Positions 6,049-7,327 of a stretch of 7,327 nt of DNA are shown one piece after another. Each line of letters opens with the position of its first letter. Position 1 is the first letter of the stretch. The translations under genes and the position numbers were made by a program. Origin of the DNA: an uncultured Collinsella sp. (lineage in GTDB: Bacteria; Actinomycetota; Coriobacteriia; Coriobacteriales; Coriobacteriaceae); NCBI GenBank assembly GCA_905197385.1, contig CAJJYO010000080.1, positions 1 through 7,327 of the forward strand. Direction: 5' to 3'. The notes under the pieces are model-generated. The model was given only the letters and a program-made list of their open reading frames with translations. It was not told the origin of the DNA and ran no database searches.

Positions 6049-7327
6049 CTACCCGCGGTGACGGGCGCGGCTGTAGGGCGTATCCACCATGGGCAGATCC
6101 GGACGCAGCTTGCCGTCGAATGCGCGATAGGCGTTCTGCACGGCGGGCGCCGTGGGGATCGTTGCGATCTCGCCGATGCCCTTGCCGCCGTATGCCACGG
6201 GCAACAGCTCGTCCTTCTCCACGTAGATGGCGTGGATATTCGGGATCTCGGGCGCACGGAACAGCCCGAGCGTGCCGTACCTGGCCTGGGGTACGCAGTC
6301 CTTGAGCGGCCAGTCCTCGGTAAGCGCATAGCCCATACCCATGAGCACGCCGCCTTCAATCTGGCCCTGGATGGAGATGGGGTTGACCACCTTGCCGGAA
6401 TCGTGCGCAGCATAGACCTCGCTCACGCGGCCGTCATCGTCCAGAATGACCACATGTGTGGCAAAGCCGTAGCAGATGTGGCTCTTGGGATTGGGAACAT
6501 CCGCACCCAGCTTGTCGGTCGGCTCCAGATACACGTAGCCAAACTCGCACCCCTCGAGCGCCTTGATGGCGGCCGCAGGATCCTGAGGATGCATGCCCTG
6601 GCCGGCGACGAGTTCCTGCGTGTGCAGCTGATAGGCGCGACCGTCGTCGTACTCGATCTTGACGCCGTCGCCATGCGCGCTCACGGGAGTATCGGGTGCA
6701 GGCTTGCCGGCCTCGATGTCAAGCATGGCATCGCGCAGCAGGAAGGCGGCACCGCGCACGGCCTCGCCGGTCACGACCGTCTGACGCGAGCCAGACGTGG
6801 TGCCGGAGTCGGGAGCGTTCTCGGTGGAGCACTCGCCATTGGCGATGCAGCGAAGCGGCAGACCGCAGGCCTCGGCAACGTCTTGCAAAAAGACGGTGTT
6901 ACAGCCCTGGCCGATGTCGGACGTGGCGGCGTAGACCACGGCGCGGCCATCCTCGATGCGGATCTTGCAGCGGCCGGCATCGGGCAGGCCCACGCCCACG
7001 CCGGCGTTCTTCATGGCGCAGGCGATACCGGCGTGTCCGGGATGCGCGTAGTAGGCATCCTTGACCTCGAGCAGCGTCTCCTTCAGCGCCGTGGAACAGT
7101 CGGCAATCTGGCCGTTGGGCAAAACTTCGCCCGGCTCGATGGCGTTACGGTAGCGGATCTCCCACGGATCCAGGCCGACCTTCTCGGCCAGCAGGTCGAT
7201 CAGGCTCTCGAGCGCAAACTCGGACTGGCAAACGCCAAAGCCTCGGTACGCACCGGCGGGCGGGTTGTTGGTGTAGTAGCCAAAGCCGCGAATGTCGGTA
7301 TTCTGGTACTTGTAGGGGCCGACGGCA
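6049..7327 (-). CDS. Xanthine dehydrogenase-family hydroxylase, molybdopterin-binding subunit (N-terminus outside window)
   Basis: The visible 425 residues are the C-terminal part of the large molybdenum subunit of the xanthine oxidase family, which hydroxylates purines or related heterocycles or aldehydes using water as oxygen source. The frame is open to the right edge, so the N-terminus and probably the FAD and Fe-S subunit genes lie beyond it. Landmarks, numbered from the first visible residue: GAYRGFG (25-31), the conserved arginine loop near the substrate; DIGQGCNTV (GQG about 139-141), a cofactor-contacting loop; GSRQTVVTGEAV; and GGKGIGE (Glu about 386), the position of the catalytic glutamate in xanthine dehydrogenase. 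IPTAPAVQNA follows. The protein ends PYSRARHRG at a TAG, and a strong terminator follows. The substrate cannot be fixed from this fragment. XdhA or a selenium-linked homologue is likely. Confidence 0.92.
   Translation of the reverse strand, partial: AVGPYKYQNTDIRGFGYYTNNPPAGAYRGFGVCQSEFALESLIDLLAEKVGLDPWEIRYRNAIEPGEVLPNGQIADCSTALKETLLEVKDAYYAHPGHAGIACAMKNAGVGVGLPDAGRCKIRIEDGRAVVYAATSDIGQGCNTVFLQDVAEACGLPLRCIANGECSTENAPDSGTTSGSRQTVVTGEAVRGAAFLLRDAMLDIEAGKPAPDTPVSAHGDGVKIEYDDGRAYQLHTQELVAGQGMHPQDPAAAIKALEGCEFGYVYLEPTDKLGADVPNPKSHICYGFATHVVILDDDGRVSEVYAAHDSGKVVNPISIQGQIEGGVLMGMGYALTEDWPLKDCVPQARYGTLGLFRAPEIPNIHAIYVEKDELLPVAYGGKGIGEIATIPTAPAVQNAYRAFDGKLRPDLPMVDTPYSRARHRG

Overview
The window looks like chromosomal DNA of a GC-rich gut actinobacterium, most likely Collinsella or a close relative in the Coriobacteriia. 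This rests on general impression: high GC in the metabolic genes, a DUF4143-type ATPase, and a xanthine dehydrogenase-type molybdenum enzyme. No rRNA or marker gene is present to confirm it. Every gene I can support is on the minus strand, so transcription runs from high to low coordinates.

Layout from the right edge. (1) 6049-7327: the C-terminal 425 residues of the molybdopterin-binding large subunit of a xanthine dehydrogenase-family hydroxylase, followed by a strong rho-independent terminator (about 5946-5979). (2) 5762-5875: five tandem units with an exact 23-bp period, directly upstream of a complete AAA_14/DUF4143 ATPase gene (4438-5733). (3) 3989-4437: a 450-bp gene-free stretch with one copy of a 27-bp repeat, two short inverted repeats and a few possible gene remnants. 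(4) 510-3988: a tight gene cassette made of a DEDDh 3'-5' exonuclease, a small unknown protein broken by a frameshift, and a 787-residue protein of unknown function. The last carries a long Gly/Ala-rich hydrophobic domain and a charged, coiled-coil-like tail. (5) 304-509: a spacer with the second copy of the 27-bp repeat and a likely -10 element. (6) 1-303: the start of a gene whose product has a helical domain with an R-x4-H motif and continues past the left edge.

The exonuclease, small protein and large protein lie in one direction with short spacings, so they are probably co-transcribed. The large gene looks less GC-rich than its flanks, and the identical 27-bp repeats bracket the cassette. 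The combination of nuclease, small partner and membrane-active-looking protein resembles a defence or conflict cassette, but that is inference. No integrase, transposase, CRISPR array or tRNA is visible. The other eye-catching element is the 23-bp array in front of the ATPase, which looks like a multi-site operator.
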